From Sandaracinaceae bacterium (GTDB taxonomy: Bacteria > Myxococcota_A > Polyangia > Polyangiales > Sandaracinaceae), in the NCBI GenBank assembly GCA_020633195.1, contig JACKEC010000014.1, positions 992,001-1,056,000 of the forward strand: a stretch of 64,000 bases of DNA. The letters are read 5' to 3'. The position numbers and the translations under genes were made by a program. Shown piece after piece: positions 37,101-44,096 of the stretch. Within the stretch, counting starts at the first letter, position 1. Each line of letters opens with the position of its first letter. The notes under the pieces were generated by a model. It was not told the DNA's origin. It did no database searches and saw nothing but the letters and a program-made list of their open reading frames with translations.

Positions 37101-38815
37101 TGGGCGGCGGGATCCTGACCCACCTGCTCGGCCAGAGCCTCGAGGAGGCCAAGACCAAGATCGAGGTCTACAGGAAGGCCTGGAAGGACGCGGGGCACCC
37201 GGGCGAGGGCAACGTGGTCCTCATGCTCCACACCTACGTCGGCGAGACCGAGGCGAAGGTGAAGGAGGTCGTGCGCGAGCCGATGAAGGGCTACCTGAAG
37301 AGCTCGATGATGCTGATCCAGCAGCACGCGTGGAGCTTCCCGGCCTTCAAGCGGCACGCGAAGGAGGACAAGTCCTTCAAGGACAACTTCCTCAACCTCA
37401 GCGCCGAGGACACCGACGCGCTGCTCGATCACGCGTTCGAGCGCTACTACGAGACGTCCTCGATGTTCGGCACCGTGGAGAGCTGCGCGCGCATCGTCGA
37501 GGACATCCGCGGGATCGGCGTGGACGAGATCGCCTGCCTGATCGACTTCGGCATCCCGTCCGAGATCGTGATGGACAGCCTCCCCGCGCTCAACGAGCTG
37601 CGGAAGCGGACGGGCAAGCCCGCCGTCGCGCTCGACGACGCCGACTACTCGATCGCCGCGCAGCTCTCGCGTCACGGCGTCACCCACATGCAGTGCACGC
37701 CGTCGATGGCGCGGATGCTCGTGCTCAACGACGAGGCGCGCGGCGCGCTCGGCGGGCTCTCGCACCTGATGGTCGGCGGCGAGGCGCTGCCCGGCTCGCT
37801 CGCCCAGGACCTGCGCGCGGCGACGCGGGCGACGATCACGAACATGTACGGGCCGACGGAGACGACGATCTGGTCGTCCACCGAGGCCGCCGAGCCCTGC
37901 GAGGGGACCGTCGCGATCGGCACGCCGATCGCCAACACGAGCCTCTACGTCCTCGACGAGGCGCGGCAGCCCGTCCCCGTCGGCGTCCCGGGCGAGCTCT
38001 ACATCGGCGGCGCCGGCGTGACGCGCGGCTACTTCGGCCGCGACGAGCTGACCGCCGAGCGGTTCGTCCCCGACGGCTTCGCGGGCGGCGACGCGCGCAT
38101 GTACCGCACCGGCGACGAGGTGCGCTGGCGCGAGGACGGCCACCTCGAGTTCCTCGGCCGCATCGACCACCAGGTGAAGCTGCGGGGCTACCGCATCGAG
38201 CTCGGGGAGATCGAGGCGCTGCTCGTCCAGCAGGCGGCCGTGCGCGAGGCGGTGGTCCTGGCTCGAGAGGACACGCCCGGCGACAAGCGGCTGGTCGGCT
38301 ACGTGATCCTCGACGCCGACGAGCTCGACGCGGACGCGCTCCGCGCGGAGCTGGGGCAGAGCCTGCCCGAGTTCATGATCCCGCAGCACTTCGTGCGGAT
38401 GGATCGCTGGCCGCTCACGCCCAACAAGAAGATCGACCGCAAGGCGCTCCCGCGGCCCGAGCCGGTCCGCCTGCGCCGCGCCGCCGAGGAGCACGTCGAG
38501 CCCGCGGGCGAGACGGAGGAGAAGATCGCCGAGGTCTGGCGCCACATCCTGGGCCTCAGCGAGGTCGGGACGAGCGACAACTTCTTCGAGCTCGGCGGTC
38601 ACTCCCTGCTCGCCGTGCAGGCGCACCGGGAGATCCGGGAGGCGACGGGCAAGGACCTCACCGTCACCGACATCTTCCGGTTCCCGACCATTGGCGCCCT
38701 CGCGGCGCACCTCGACGGGGACGGCGCCTCGAACGAGGCGCTGGCCAAGACCGCCGATCGCGCCGCCGCTCGCCGCCAGGCGCGCGGGACCCGCCGCGTG
38801 CTGCGCCGGCGTTGA
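34169..38815 (+). CDS. Single-module NRPS: formyltransferase - truncated C - A (with embedded luciferase-like monooxygenase) - PCP
   Basis: 1548 residues; ATG with GGAGAG about 7 nt upstream. Residues 1-310 form a methionyl-tRNA-formyltransferase-like domain with N95, H97 and D133, the same spacing as the Fmt catalytic triad. Residues 325-540 resemble the second half of a condensation domain; no HHxxxDG is present. The A domain starts near 545, with A3 YTSGSTGKPKGV near 705 and A4 SLSFDISVLELFW near 749. A flavin-dependent luciferase-like monooxygenase (about 785-1145: IDFSFFYFASEEGE, WTPERHFHAFGGLYPNPSVA, ISFAAGWQPNDF) interrupts it. The A domain resumes near 1159 with NMYGPTETTIW, YRTGD and NKKIDRKAL. 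The PCP carries LGGHS (S1479). There is no thioesterase. Related architectures occur in Atu3671-like siderophore proteins. It should activate, hydroxylate and formylate one amino acid; here it sits between wza-like and wzc-like genes. Confidence 0.93.
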   Translation: MTAPNPFRCFVMGNESLLVQCAEVLRAEGHKILGVITSNPEIEAWASQARLKVLAPGKDLAERVGDEPFEWFFSIANLVVIPDEVLAKPTIGAINFHDGPLPRYAGLNATTWAILHGERTHGVTWHLIEGGIDEGDMLAQRVFELADRETALTLNTRCYELGIETFSGLVDQLGRGEIPRKAQDLSQRSYFGKHDRPPAMSTIDWNQPAHRIDALVRALDYGRYPNPIGIPKVVLDKGAVLLPEVERGADSVSEPPGTVLAIDDDGLEVATQTGSLLFRHVLDAEGEPLTPQAAFRLGVTPGASLVVSPERRERLGAVDTERARAEGFWTKRLASLDPAQLPQVDRTVKPDAAASVARRAIEVSAAPATLFAGLGVWLARVTGKDQFDLGYTHPGIAEGVAGLEALYADRVPLRITVVRDATFGALVADVEKELERLASRVTFPRELFRRQPSARRPAWDIVVEQTSALDTLAPPPGVAAVIGTDGTRAVLAFDATRLPARAADSLREQLTVLLGAGADRAVGEMPLLSEAERRRILEEWNATATDYPASAGVHQLFEAQVDRTPNAKALVHRDQALTYAELDARANALAHALMAKGVGPDTPVGLCTDRSLDLVVGALGILKAGGAYVPLDPSYPADRIAFMVEDCGARVIVTQRGTEAALPSAVLASSGATRLYLDDAATLEGQPTSRPTVSGWSSDKLAYLIYTSGSTGKPKGVMVEHRNVSNFFVGMDAKIPHDPPGTWLAVTSLSFDISVLELFWTLARGFSVVLSSDEDRALVSGGGAKVSQYSHRAIDFSFFYFASEEGEHASDKYRLLIEGAKYADENGFVAVWTPERHFHAFGGLYPNPSVASAALAMVTKNVQLRAGSCVNPLHHPVRVAEEWALVDNLSNGRVGISFAAGWQPNDFLLRPESFQDSKQRMIDEIDLIRRMWRGEKVRFEGPKGPVDVLTLPRPVQKELPFFITAAGNPETFELAGRLGGGILTHLLGQSLEEAKTKIEVYRKAWKDAGHPGEGNVVLMLHTYVGETEAKVKEVVREPMKGYLKSSMMLIQQHAWSFPAFKRHAKEDKSFKDNFLNLSAEDTDALLDHAFERYYETSSMFGTVESCARIVEDIRGIGVDEIACLIDFGIPSEIVMDSLPALNELRKRTGKPAVALDDADYSIAAQLSRHGVTHMQCTPSMARMLVLNDEARGALGGLSHLMVGGEALPGSLAQDLRAATRATITNMYGPTETTIWSSTEAAEPCEGTVAIGTPIANTSLYVLDEARQPVPVGVPGELYIGGAGVTRGYFGRDELTAERFVPDGFAGGDARMYRTGDEVRWREDGHLEFLGRIDHQVKLRGYRIELGEIEALLVQQAAVREAVVLAREDTPGDKRLVGYVILDADELDADALRAELGQSLPEFMIPQHFVRMDRWPLTPNKKIDRKALPRPEPVRLRRAAEEHVEPAGETEEKIAEVWRHILGLSEVGTSDNFFELGGHSLLAVQAHREIREATGKDLTVTDIFRFPTIGALAAHLDGDGASNEALAKTADRAAARRQARGTRRVLRRR

Positions 38816-38843
38816 CCACGCTTGCCCGGGGGGGTCCCGATGG

Positions 38844-38859
38844 TACCCTCCCGGATAAT
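38844..38859 (+). promoter_or_regulatory. Possible internal promoter before the wzc-like gene
   Basis: TGG-TACCCT (38844-38849, extended -10) and GATAAT (38854-38859) lie in the 67-bp gap after the NRPS gene and upstream of an SD-like GGAG...GAGGG and the TTG at 38883. The AT content is unusual for the window. Confidence 0.35.
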
Positions 38860-38882
38860 TTTCAGCGTTTGGAGCCTGAGGG

Positions 38883-40895
38883 TTGGCGCGCCAAGACGCG
38901 GACGAAGCGGTCGAGGACGAGGAGGGGGGAGCTTCGAGGCCGGGATTCCCGGTCGACCTCTTCCGCATCCGTCGGGCGTTGCTGCGCGGCAAGTGGTGGT
39001 TGCTCGCGGCCGGCGCGATCGGCGCGGTGATCGGCTACCTGCTCGGCAAGTTCGTCGTCAAACACAACTACGAGGCGAGCGCGTCCATCCAGTACACCGG
39101 GCAGCCCGGGGAGAACCCCCAGGTCGTCCAGCGCGACCAGACCAGCTTCGTCACCGCCGCGCAGTCCGAGGAGGTCCTCTACGCCCTGCGCGATCGCATG
39201 GGCGACATGGAGGGCGTCCCGCTCGTCGCGCTGCGGGCGATGGTCCTCGTGAACTCGGACCCGAACAGCGGCCTCATCACGTTCACCTCGTGGGGCGAGA
39301 CCCCCGATCGCGCCGCCTCGATGGCGAACACCGCGGTCGAGCTGTTCCTCGAGCACCACGAGACGCGGCGTCGCAACCAGCTCGACGAGGAGGCGCAGAG
39401 CCTCCAGCAGCGCATCGACGCGGCCCAGGCGGAGCTCACCACGGCGCGCGGGACCTACGACGCGTTCCGGACCGCGAACGGCATCACCGACCTGACCGCC
39501 GAGCAGGAGTCGGCGATCGAGCAGGCGGCGTCCCTGCAGTCGCAGGCCGACCTCGGGCACGCCGAGGTGGAGTCGCTCGAGGCGCGGGTCGCGCAGCTCC
39601 GGGGCGAGCTCGGCCGCACCAACCGCACCGAGACGGTGTCGGCGGGGGCGAGCGACGAGCAGCGCCGCCTGCGCCAGCTCCAGCAGCTCCTCGCCGAGGC
39701 GCGCGGTCAGGGGCTCGGCGACAACCACCCGCGGGTGCAGTCCCTGCAGCGCCAGGTCGCGGCCCTCGAGCACGCGGGCGGCGCGCAGACGGGGGTCTCG
39801 CGGACGGGCACCAACCCGGTGTACGCGCAGATCCAGAGCAGCCTGCAGTCCGCCGAGACCGAGCTCGAGGCCGCGCGGCAGCGGGTCGCGAGCCTCTCCC
39901 AGCTCGCGGTGCAGGCGCAGGAGCGGACGGCGCGGTTCAGCGCGATCGAGGGCCAGGCGGCGCAGCTCCTCGCGCAGGTCAACGTGAAGCAGTCGCTCCT
40001 GACCGAGCTCAACGAGGCTCGCTCGGAGATCGAGGACCAGCAGCAAGATCTCCAGACGGGCTTCCGGGTCGTCGCGGACGCGCGCCCGCCGGACACCGCG
40101 CTGCCGTCCAAGAAGAAGTACGCCGTCGCGGCGGGGATCCCGCTCGCGTTCGTCACGATCATGCTCCTGATGCTGCTGTTCCGGGAGCTGCGCGGCCTGA
40201 CCGTGCAGACCTCGCGCGAGGTGGCGTTCTGGGGCAACGGCCCCGTGATCGGGACGACCACGTGGCCCCGGAACCCTCGCGCGCTGCTCGACCTCGTGGC
40301 CGACCTCGACGACTGCGCGCCCGACGCGCGCGGCACGATGCTCGTGGTCGGCGGCACCGAGGGGGACCGCGAGCTCGCGGTCGAGATCGCGAGCCAGCTC
40401 AACCACGACTGGACCGCGTCGACGCAGATCGACGTGCCCACGATGGGCGCGCTGCCGCGGACCACGCGCTCGAGCCACCCTCCGGCCGGCGCCGGGTACT
40501 ACGACGACGACGGCGACGAGGTGCTGCACGGCGAGATCTACGACGGCCCGACCGAGGTGTCGGTCCCGACCGGCGCCGAGCTCGCGCTCCTCGACCTGCC
40601 GACCGAGGTGGAGCGGCCACACGAGCTGCACGACGCGAGCGACCGCCTGATCTGCACGGCGTGGACGCAGAAGCCGGAGGGCCAGGCGCTCCGGCGCGCG
40701 GCGCGCCTCGCGGACCGCGTCCTCGTGGTGGTGACCGCCGGCGGGCTCAAGGCGACGGAGCTCGCGAGCATCCGCACCCGCCTCGGCGTGAAGGACACCA
40801 TCGGCTACGTCCTCACCGGCGTCTCCGACGAGGTCTCCAAGCTGCCCGATCGGACGGGCGACGTCGAAGCCTTCTGGTCCAGTCGAGCGCGCTGA
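38883..40895 (+). CDS. Wzc-like polysaccharide co-polymerase with degenerate kinase domain
   Basis: 670 residues from a TTG at 38883. Membrane helix 1 (WWLLAAGAIGAVIGYLLG, about 38-56) is followed by a long periplasmic coiled-coil (about 120-400: QRIDAAQAELTTARGTYDAF, Gln/Ala/Glu-rich). A Pro-rich ARPPDTALPSKKK precedes helix 2 (about 412-432). The cytoplasmic domain keeps the fold of a bacterial tyrosine kinase, but the Walker A position reads VVGGTEGDRELAVEIAS, with no GKS/T lysine, and no C-terminal Tyr cluster is seen. It should therefore control chain length or transport without autophosphorylation, unless a separate kinase exists. It starts the downstream sub-operon with the Alg14/Alg13-like pair. 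Confidence 0.9.
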   Translation: MARQDADEAVEDEEGGASRPGFPVDLFRIRRALLRGKWWLLAAGAIGAVIGYLLGKFVVKHNYEASASIQYTGQPGENPQVVQRDQTSFVTAAQSEEVLYALRDRMGDMEGVPLVALRAMVLVNSDPNSGLITFTSWGETPDRAASMANTAVELFLEHHETRRRNQLDEEAQSLQQRIDAAQAELTTARGTYDAFRTANGITDLTAEQESAIEQAASLQSQADLGHAEVESLEARVAQLRGELGRTNRTETVSAGASDEQRRLRQLQQLLAEARGQGLGDNHPRVQSLQRQVAALEHAGGAQTGVSRTGTNPVYAQIQSSLQSAETELEAARQRVASLSQLAVQAQERTARFSAIEGQAAQLLAQVNVKQSLLTELNEARSEIEDQQQDLQTGFRVVADARPPDTALPSKKKYAVAAGIPLAFVTIMLLMLLFRELRGLTVQTSREVAFWGNGPVIGTTTWPRNPRALLDLVADLDDCAPDARGTMLVVGGTEGDRELAVEIASQLNHDWTASTQIDVPTMGALPRTTRSSHPPAGAGYYDDDGDEVLHGEIYDGPTEVSVPTGAELALLDLPTEVERPHELHDASDRLICTAWTQKPEGQALRRAARLADRVLVVVTAGGLKATELASIRTRLGVKDTIGYVLTGVSDEVSKLPDRTGDVEAFWSSRAR

Positions 40896-40897
40896 CG

Positions 40898-41368
40898 ATG
40901 CTCGGCCGCCGCAAGAAGGTCGTCGCCATCAGCTCGGGCGGCGGTCACTGGGTCGAGCTGCTGCGCCTCCGCCCGGCGTTCGAGGGGCACTTCGTGGTCT
41001 TCGTGACCGTCAACGAGGCTTACCGGGCCCACGTCGGGGACGCGCCGCTGCGCGTGATCCGCGACGTGACGCGCTGGGACAAGCTCGGGATGATCGAGAC
41101 CTCGCTCCAGGTCACGCGGGTGCTCGTCGAGGAGCGCCCCGACGTGATCGTTAGCACGGGCGCCCTCCCCGGCTTCTTCGGCGTGCTCATCGGCAAGCGC
41201 CTCGGCGCCAAGACCATCTGGGTCGACAGCCTCGCCAACGTCGAGGAGCTGTCGATGAGCGGGCAGAAGATCGGGCCGCACGCGGACCTCTGGCTCACGC
41301 AGTGGCCCGAGCTCGCGCGGCCCGGCGGCCCCGAGTTCGCGGGCAACGTCCTGGGGCTCCCCGGATGA
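40898..41368 (+). CDS. Alg14/PssD-like glycosyltransferase subunit
   Basis: 156 residues. The N-terminus KKVVAISSGGGHWVELLRLRP is the Alg14/PssD nucleotide-fold signature. PDVIVSTGALPGFFGVLIGK and TIWVDSLANVEELSMSGQ follow, as in PssD. These membrane-attached subunits pair with an Alg13/PssE catalytic subunit to add the second sugar to the lipid-linked primer, often a glucuronosyl or N-acetylglucosaminyl residue. The next gene is that partner and overlaps by ATGA. The start lies 2 bp after the Wzc-like stop. Confidence 0.93.
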   Translation: MLGRRKKVVAISSGGGHWVELLRLRPAFEGHFVVFVTVNEAYRAHVGDAPLRVIRDVTRWDKLGMIETSLQVTRVLVEERPDVIVSTGALPGFFGVLIGKRLGAKTIWVDSLANVEELSMSGQKIGPHADLWLTQWPELARPGGPEFAGNVLGLPG

Positions 41369-41850
41369 AGAAGCTCCTCGTCACGGTCGGCGCCCAGATG
41401 CCGTTCGATCGGTTGATCCGCGCGGTGGACGCGTGGGCCGCCGAGCACCCCGAGCACCGGGTCCTCGCGCAGGTCGGCGAGACCGATCACCGCCCGGCAC
41501 ACACCCGCTGGACCAAGTTCCTCATGCCGGACGACTTCGATCGCGAGTTCGACGGCGCGGACGCGATCATCGGCCACGCGGGCATCGGGACGCTCTTCGC
41601 GGCGATGCAGCGCGGCAAGCCGATCCTTGTCTTGCCTCGCGAGTCGGCGCGACGCGAGACCCGCAACGATCACCAGATCGCGACCGCGCGCGCGTTCGAA
41701 GCCTACTCGGGCGTCATCGTGGCGTGGACCGAGGACGAGGTCGCGGCCGGCCTCGACCGGCTCCTCGCGACCGACGGATCGACGACCCTCGGCGACGTCG
41801 CGAGCGGGCCGCTCGTCGAGCGGATCGCGAGGTTCGTGGACGAGGCGTGA
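41365..41850 (+). CDS. Alg13/PssE-like glycosyltransferase catalytic subunit
   Basis: 161 residues, corresponding to the C-terminal half of GT28 enzymes. It begins MKKLLVTVGAQMPFDRLIRAVD and has DAIIGHAGIGTLFAAMQRGKPILVLPR, the UDP-sugar-binding loop of this family, with ETRNDHQIATA. It should form a heterodimer with the Alg14-like subunit to make the second glycosidic bond of the repeat unit. ATGA and GTGA overlaps with both neighbours show tight coupling. Confidence 0.93.
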   Translation: MKKLLVTVGAQMPFDRLIRAVDAWAAEHPEHRVLAQVGETDHRPAHTRWTKFLMPDDFDREFDGADAIIGHAGIGTLFAAMQRGKPILVLPRESARRETRNDHQIATARAFEAYSGVIVAWTEDEVAAGLDRLLATDGSTTLGDVASGPLVERIARFVDEA

Positions 41851-43037
41851 GCGCGGGCTTCGACGTCGCCGTGGTGGGCGCCGGGATCTTCGGCGTGACC
41901 GCCGCGCTCGAGCTCGCGCGCCGCGGCCGAAGCGTCGTGCTCCTCGATCAGGGCGAGATCCCCCACCCGGACGCCGCGTCGACCGACATCTCCAAGGTGA
42001 TCCGGCTCGAGTACGGCGCGGACGCCTTCTACATGGAGCTGATGGAGGAGGCGCTGGCCGGCTGGCGCGCGCTCGACGCCCCCGCGGGCGCGCCCCTCTT
42101 CCACGAGACCGGCTTCGCGATCCTCTCCTCGACGGCGATGGCGGCCGGCTCCTTCGAGCTCGAAAGCTTCACGCTGCTCGGCCAGCGCGGGCACCGCGTG
42201 GACCGGCTCGACGAGGCCGAGATCCATCGCCGCTTCCCCGCGTGGCGGCGGGGCGCCTACGTCGACGGCTACCACAACCCGGCCGGCGGCTGGGCCGAGA
42301 GCGGCGCCATCGTCCGCCGCTTCCTCAGTGACGCGCGGGCCGCGGGGGTGACCGTCCGCGAGCGCGCGGGCGTGATGGGCCTCGCGGATCGGGCCGGCGC
42401 CGTCGTCGGCGTGGAGACGAGCGCGGGTCGCGTCGAGGCCGACGCGGTCGTCGTCGCGTGCGGGGCCTGGACGACGACGCTCGTGCCCGAGCTCGCCGAG
42501 GGGCTCTCCGTCGTCGGACAACCCGTCTTGCACTTCGCGCCCGCCGACCCGGCGCCGTTCCGCGCGCCGCGGCTGATCCCGTGGGCCGCGGACATCGCGC
42601 GGACGGGCTGGTACGGCTTCTGCGCCAACGCCGACGACGTGGTGAAGGTCGCGAACCACGGTCCCGGGGTGCGCGTCGATCCGCGCGGGCCGCGGCGGCT
42701 CCCCGACGGGACCGAGGAGCGCTTCCGCGCGTTCCTCCGAGGCGCCCTCCCCGGCCTCGCGGACGCGCCGCGCGTCGGGTCGCGGCTCTGCCTCTACAGC
42801 GAGAGCGTCGACGGCGACCCGTGGATCACGCGCGTGCCGGGGCGCGACGGGCTGGTGGTCGCGGCGGGGGGATCCGGGCACGGGTTCAAGCTCGCGCCGC
42901 TCCTCGGAGGTCTCGTCGCGGACGCGGTCGACGGACGGGTCACGCGGTTCGGGGCGCGGTTCGCCTGGCGCGAGGTCGGCGGGCGGCGGTTCGAGGCGGC
43001 GCGGTTCGGGGGTGAGGGGGGTGGCGAGGGAGGTTGA
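41847..43037 (+). CDS. FAD-dependent amine oxidase of the DAO family
   Basis: 396 residues from a GTG at 41847 overlapping the previous stop. The dinucleotide motif GAGIFG is at 11-16 and the C-terminal FAD motif is GLVVAAGGSGHGFKLAPLLG. ASTDISKVIRLEYG recalls sarcosine or N-methyl-amino-acid oxidases (SoxA/MTOX/PipOx), where SK-R contacts the flavin; the GSGHGFK Gly-His is the usual active-site loop but no CHY-type covalent-flavin Cys is evident there. It could oxidise a secondary amine or an amino acid. Its position in the polysaccharide operon suggests a role in making or tailoring an amino-acyl or amino-sugar group, which is inference. Confidence 0.88.
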   Translation: MSAGFDVAVVGAGIFGVTAALELARRGRSVVLLDQGEIPHPDAASTDISKVIRLEYGADAFYMELMEEALAGWRALDAPAGAPLFHETGFAILSSTAMAAGSFELESFTLLGQRGHRVDRLDEAEIHRRFPAWRRGAYVDGYHNPAGGWAESGAIVRRFLSDARAAGVTVRERAGVMGLADRAGAVVGVETSAGRVEADAVVVACGAWTTTLVPELAEGLSVVGQPVLHFAPADPAPFRAPRLIPWAADIARTGWYGFCANADDVVKVANHGPGVRVDPRGPRRLPDGTEERFRAFLRGALPGLADAPRVGSRLCLYSESVDGDPWITRVPGRDGLVVAAGGSGHGFKLAPLLGGLVADAVDGRVTRFGARFAWREVGGRRFEAARFGGEGGGEGG

Positions 43038-43161
43038 GGGGGGCTTAGGGTGGGCGGGTAGTTTGTTTGTTTTGTTGGGTTTTCGGGCACGCGCACGGGC
43101 ACGGGCACGGGCAGGGGCACCCTAGCAGCGCGCCTCGCGGCGCCCTGCTAGGGTGGGCCCC
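43038..43161. repeat. T-rich stretch, six GGGCAC-type hexamers and an 11-bp-arm inverted repeat
   Basis: After the oxidase stop comes a T-rich tract (43060-43083), then six tandem imperfect GGGCAC units (43085-43120), then a 38-bp inverted repeat (43118-43155). Its outer arms CACCCTAGCAG and CTGCTAGGGTG are perfect. An inner GCGCC/GGCGC stem with TCGC loop continues it after one C-C mismatch. Confidence 0.8.
43149..43154 (+). promoter_or_regulatory. Extended -10 TGC-TAGGGT inside the inverted repeat
   Basis: TANNNT ending 7 nt before the epimerase ATG at 43162, lying in the right arm of the inverted repeat. The symmetric left arm gives the same element on the minus strand. Confidence 0.5.
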
Positions 43162-44091
43162 ATGCTGATTCTGGTCACCGGCGGAGCCGGGTTCATCGGG
43201 AGCCACGTCGCCGACGCGCTCCTCGCCGGGGGGCACTCGGTCGTGGTCGTCGACGATCTCAGCACGGGGCGTCGGGAGAACGTGCCGGAGGCCGCGACGT
43301 TCGCGCCGATCGACATCCGGAACGCCTCCGCGCTGCGCGAGCTGTTCGACGCGCACGCGTTCGACGCGGTCTGCCACCAGGCCGCGCAGACGAGCGTGTC
43401 GGTGTCGACCCGCGAGCCGATCCGGGACGCCGAGATCAACGTGATGGGCGCGCTGAACCTCCTCGAGCTCTGCCGCGAGAAGTCGGTCGGGCGCTTCGTG
43501 TTCGCGTCCACCGGCGGCGCCATCTACGGCGAGGTCCCCGAGGGGACGATGGCCGACGAGGCGACGGTGCCGAGCCCCATCTCGCCGTACGCGTGCAGCA
43601 AGCTCGCGTTCGAGGGCTACCTCAAGGCGTACCGCCACGAGCACGGGCTCGACTCGACCATCCTGCGCTACGCCAACGTCTACGGGCCGCGCCAGGACCC
43701 GCACGGCGAGGCCGGCGTGGTCGCGATCTTCAGCCAGCGCCTCTCCGCGGGGGAGCCCATCCAGATCAACGCGATGCGCGAGCCCGGGGACGACGGCTGC
43801 ATCCGCGACTACGTCTACGTGGGCGACGTGGTGAAGGCGAACGTCCGCGCGCTGCAAGGCGAGCTGACAGCCAAGGTCCTCAACGTCGGCACCGGCACGA
43901 CGATCACCACCCGCGCGCTCGCGACGACCATCGAGAGCGCGCTCGGGGTGAGCTCCGAGATCCGCGACGGCGCCCGCCGCGCGGGCGACCTCGAGCGCTC
44001 GGTCCTGCGCCCGAACGACGAGCTCCTCCCCGAGGTCGACCTCGCGAAGGGCATCGCCGAGACGGTCGCCTGGTTCCGCGATCGGGGTTGA
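43162..44091 (+). CDS. NAD-dependent sugar epimerase/dehydratase (UDP-glucose 4-epimerase-like)
   Basis: 309 residues from the ATG at 43162 (a GTG at 43153 lies inside the hairpin). Extended SDR: TGGAGFIGSHVADALL for NAD, FASTGGAIYGEVPEG with the catalytic Ser region, SPYACSKLAFEGY with the YxxxK pair, and LRYANVYGPRQDPHGEAGVV. It is close to the short bacterial GalE/WbpP-like epimerases that interconvert UDP-Glc/UDP-Gal or the N-acetyl or uronic forms. It supplies a nucleotide sugar for the locus; the exact substrate is open. It is followed after 5 bp by a GT4-like glycosyltransferase. Confidence 0.92.
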   Translation: MLILVTGGAGFIGSHVADALLAGGHSVVVVDDLSTGRRENVPEAATFAPIDIRNASALRELFDAHAFDAVCHQAAQTSVSVSTREPIRDAEINVMGALNLLELCREKSVGRFVFASTGGAIYGEVPEGTMADEATVPSPISPYACSKLAFEGYLKAYRHEHGLDSTILRYANVYGPRQDPHGEAGVVAIFSQRLSAGEPIQINAMREPGDDGCIRDYVYVGDVVKANVRALQGELTAKVLNVGTGTTITTRALATTIESALGVSSEIRDGARRAGDLERSVLRPNDELLPEVDLAKGIAETVAWFRDRG

Positions 44092-44096
44092 GCGCG

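Noticed and set aside
34061..38992. A 1643-codon minus-strand open frame opposite the NRPS gene
   Set aside because: It mirrors the codon bias of the NRPS gene (low stop probability on the antisense strand) and shows no fold-like pattern, only Arg/Asp/Glu/Val-rich sequence.
43060..43120. A possible intrinsic terminator made of the T-rich tract after the DAO oxidase gene
   Set aside because: The T-tract precedes rather than follows the hairpin on the plus strand, and no stem lies directly upstream of it. The region is reported as a repeat only.
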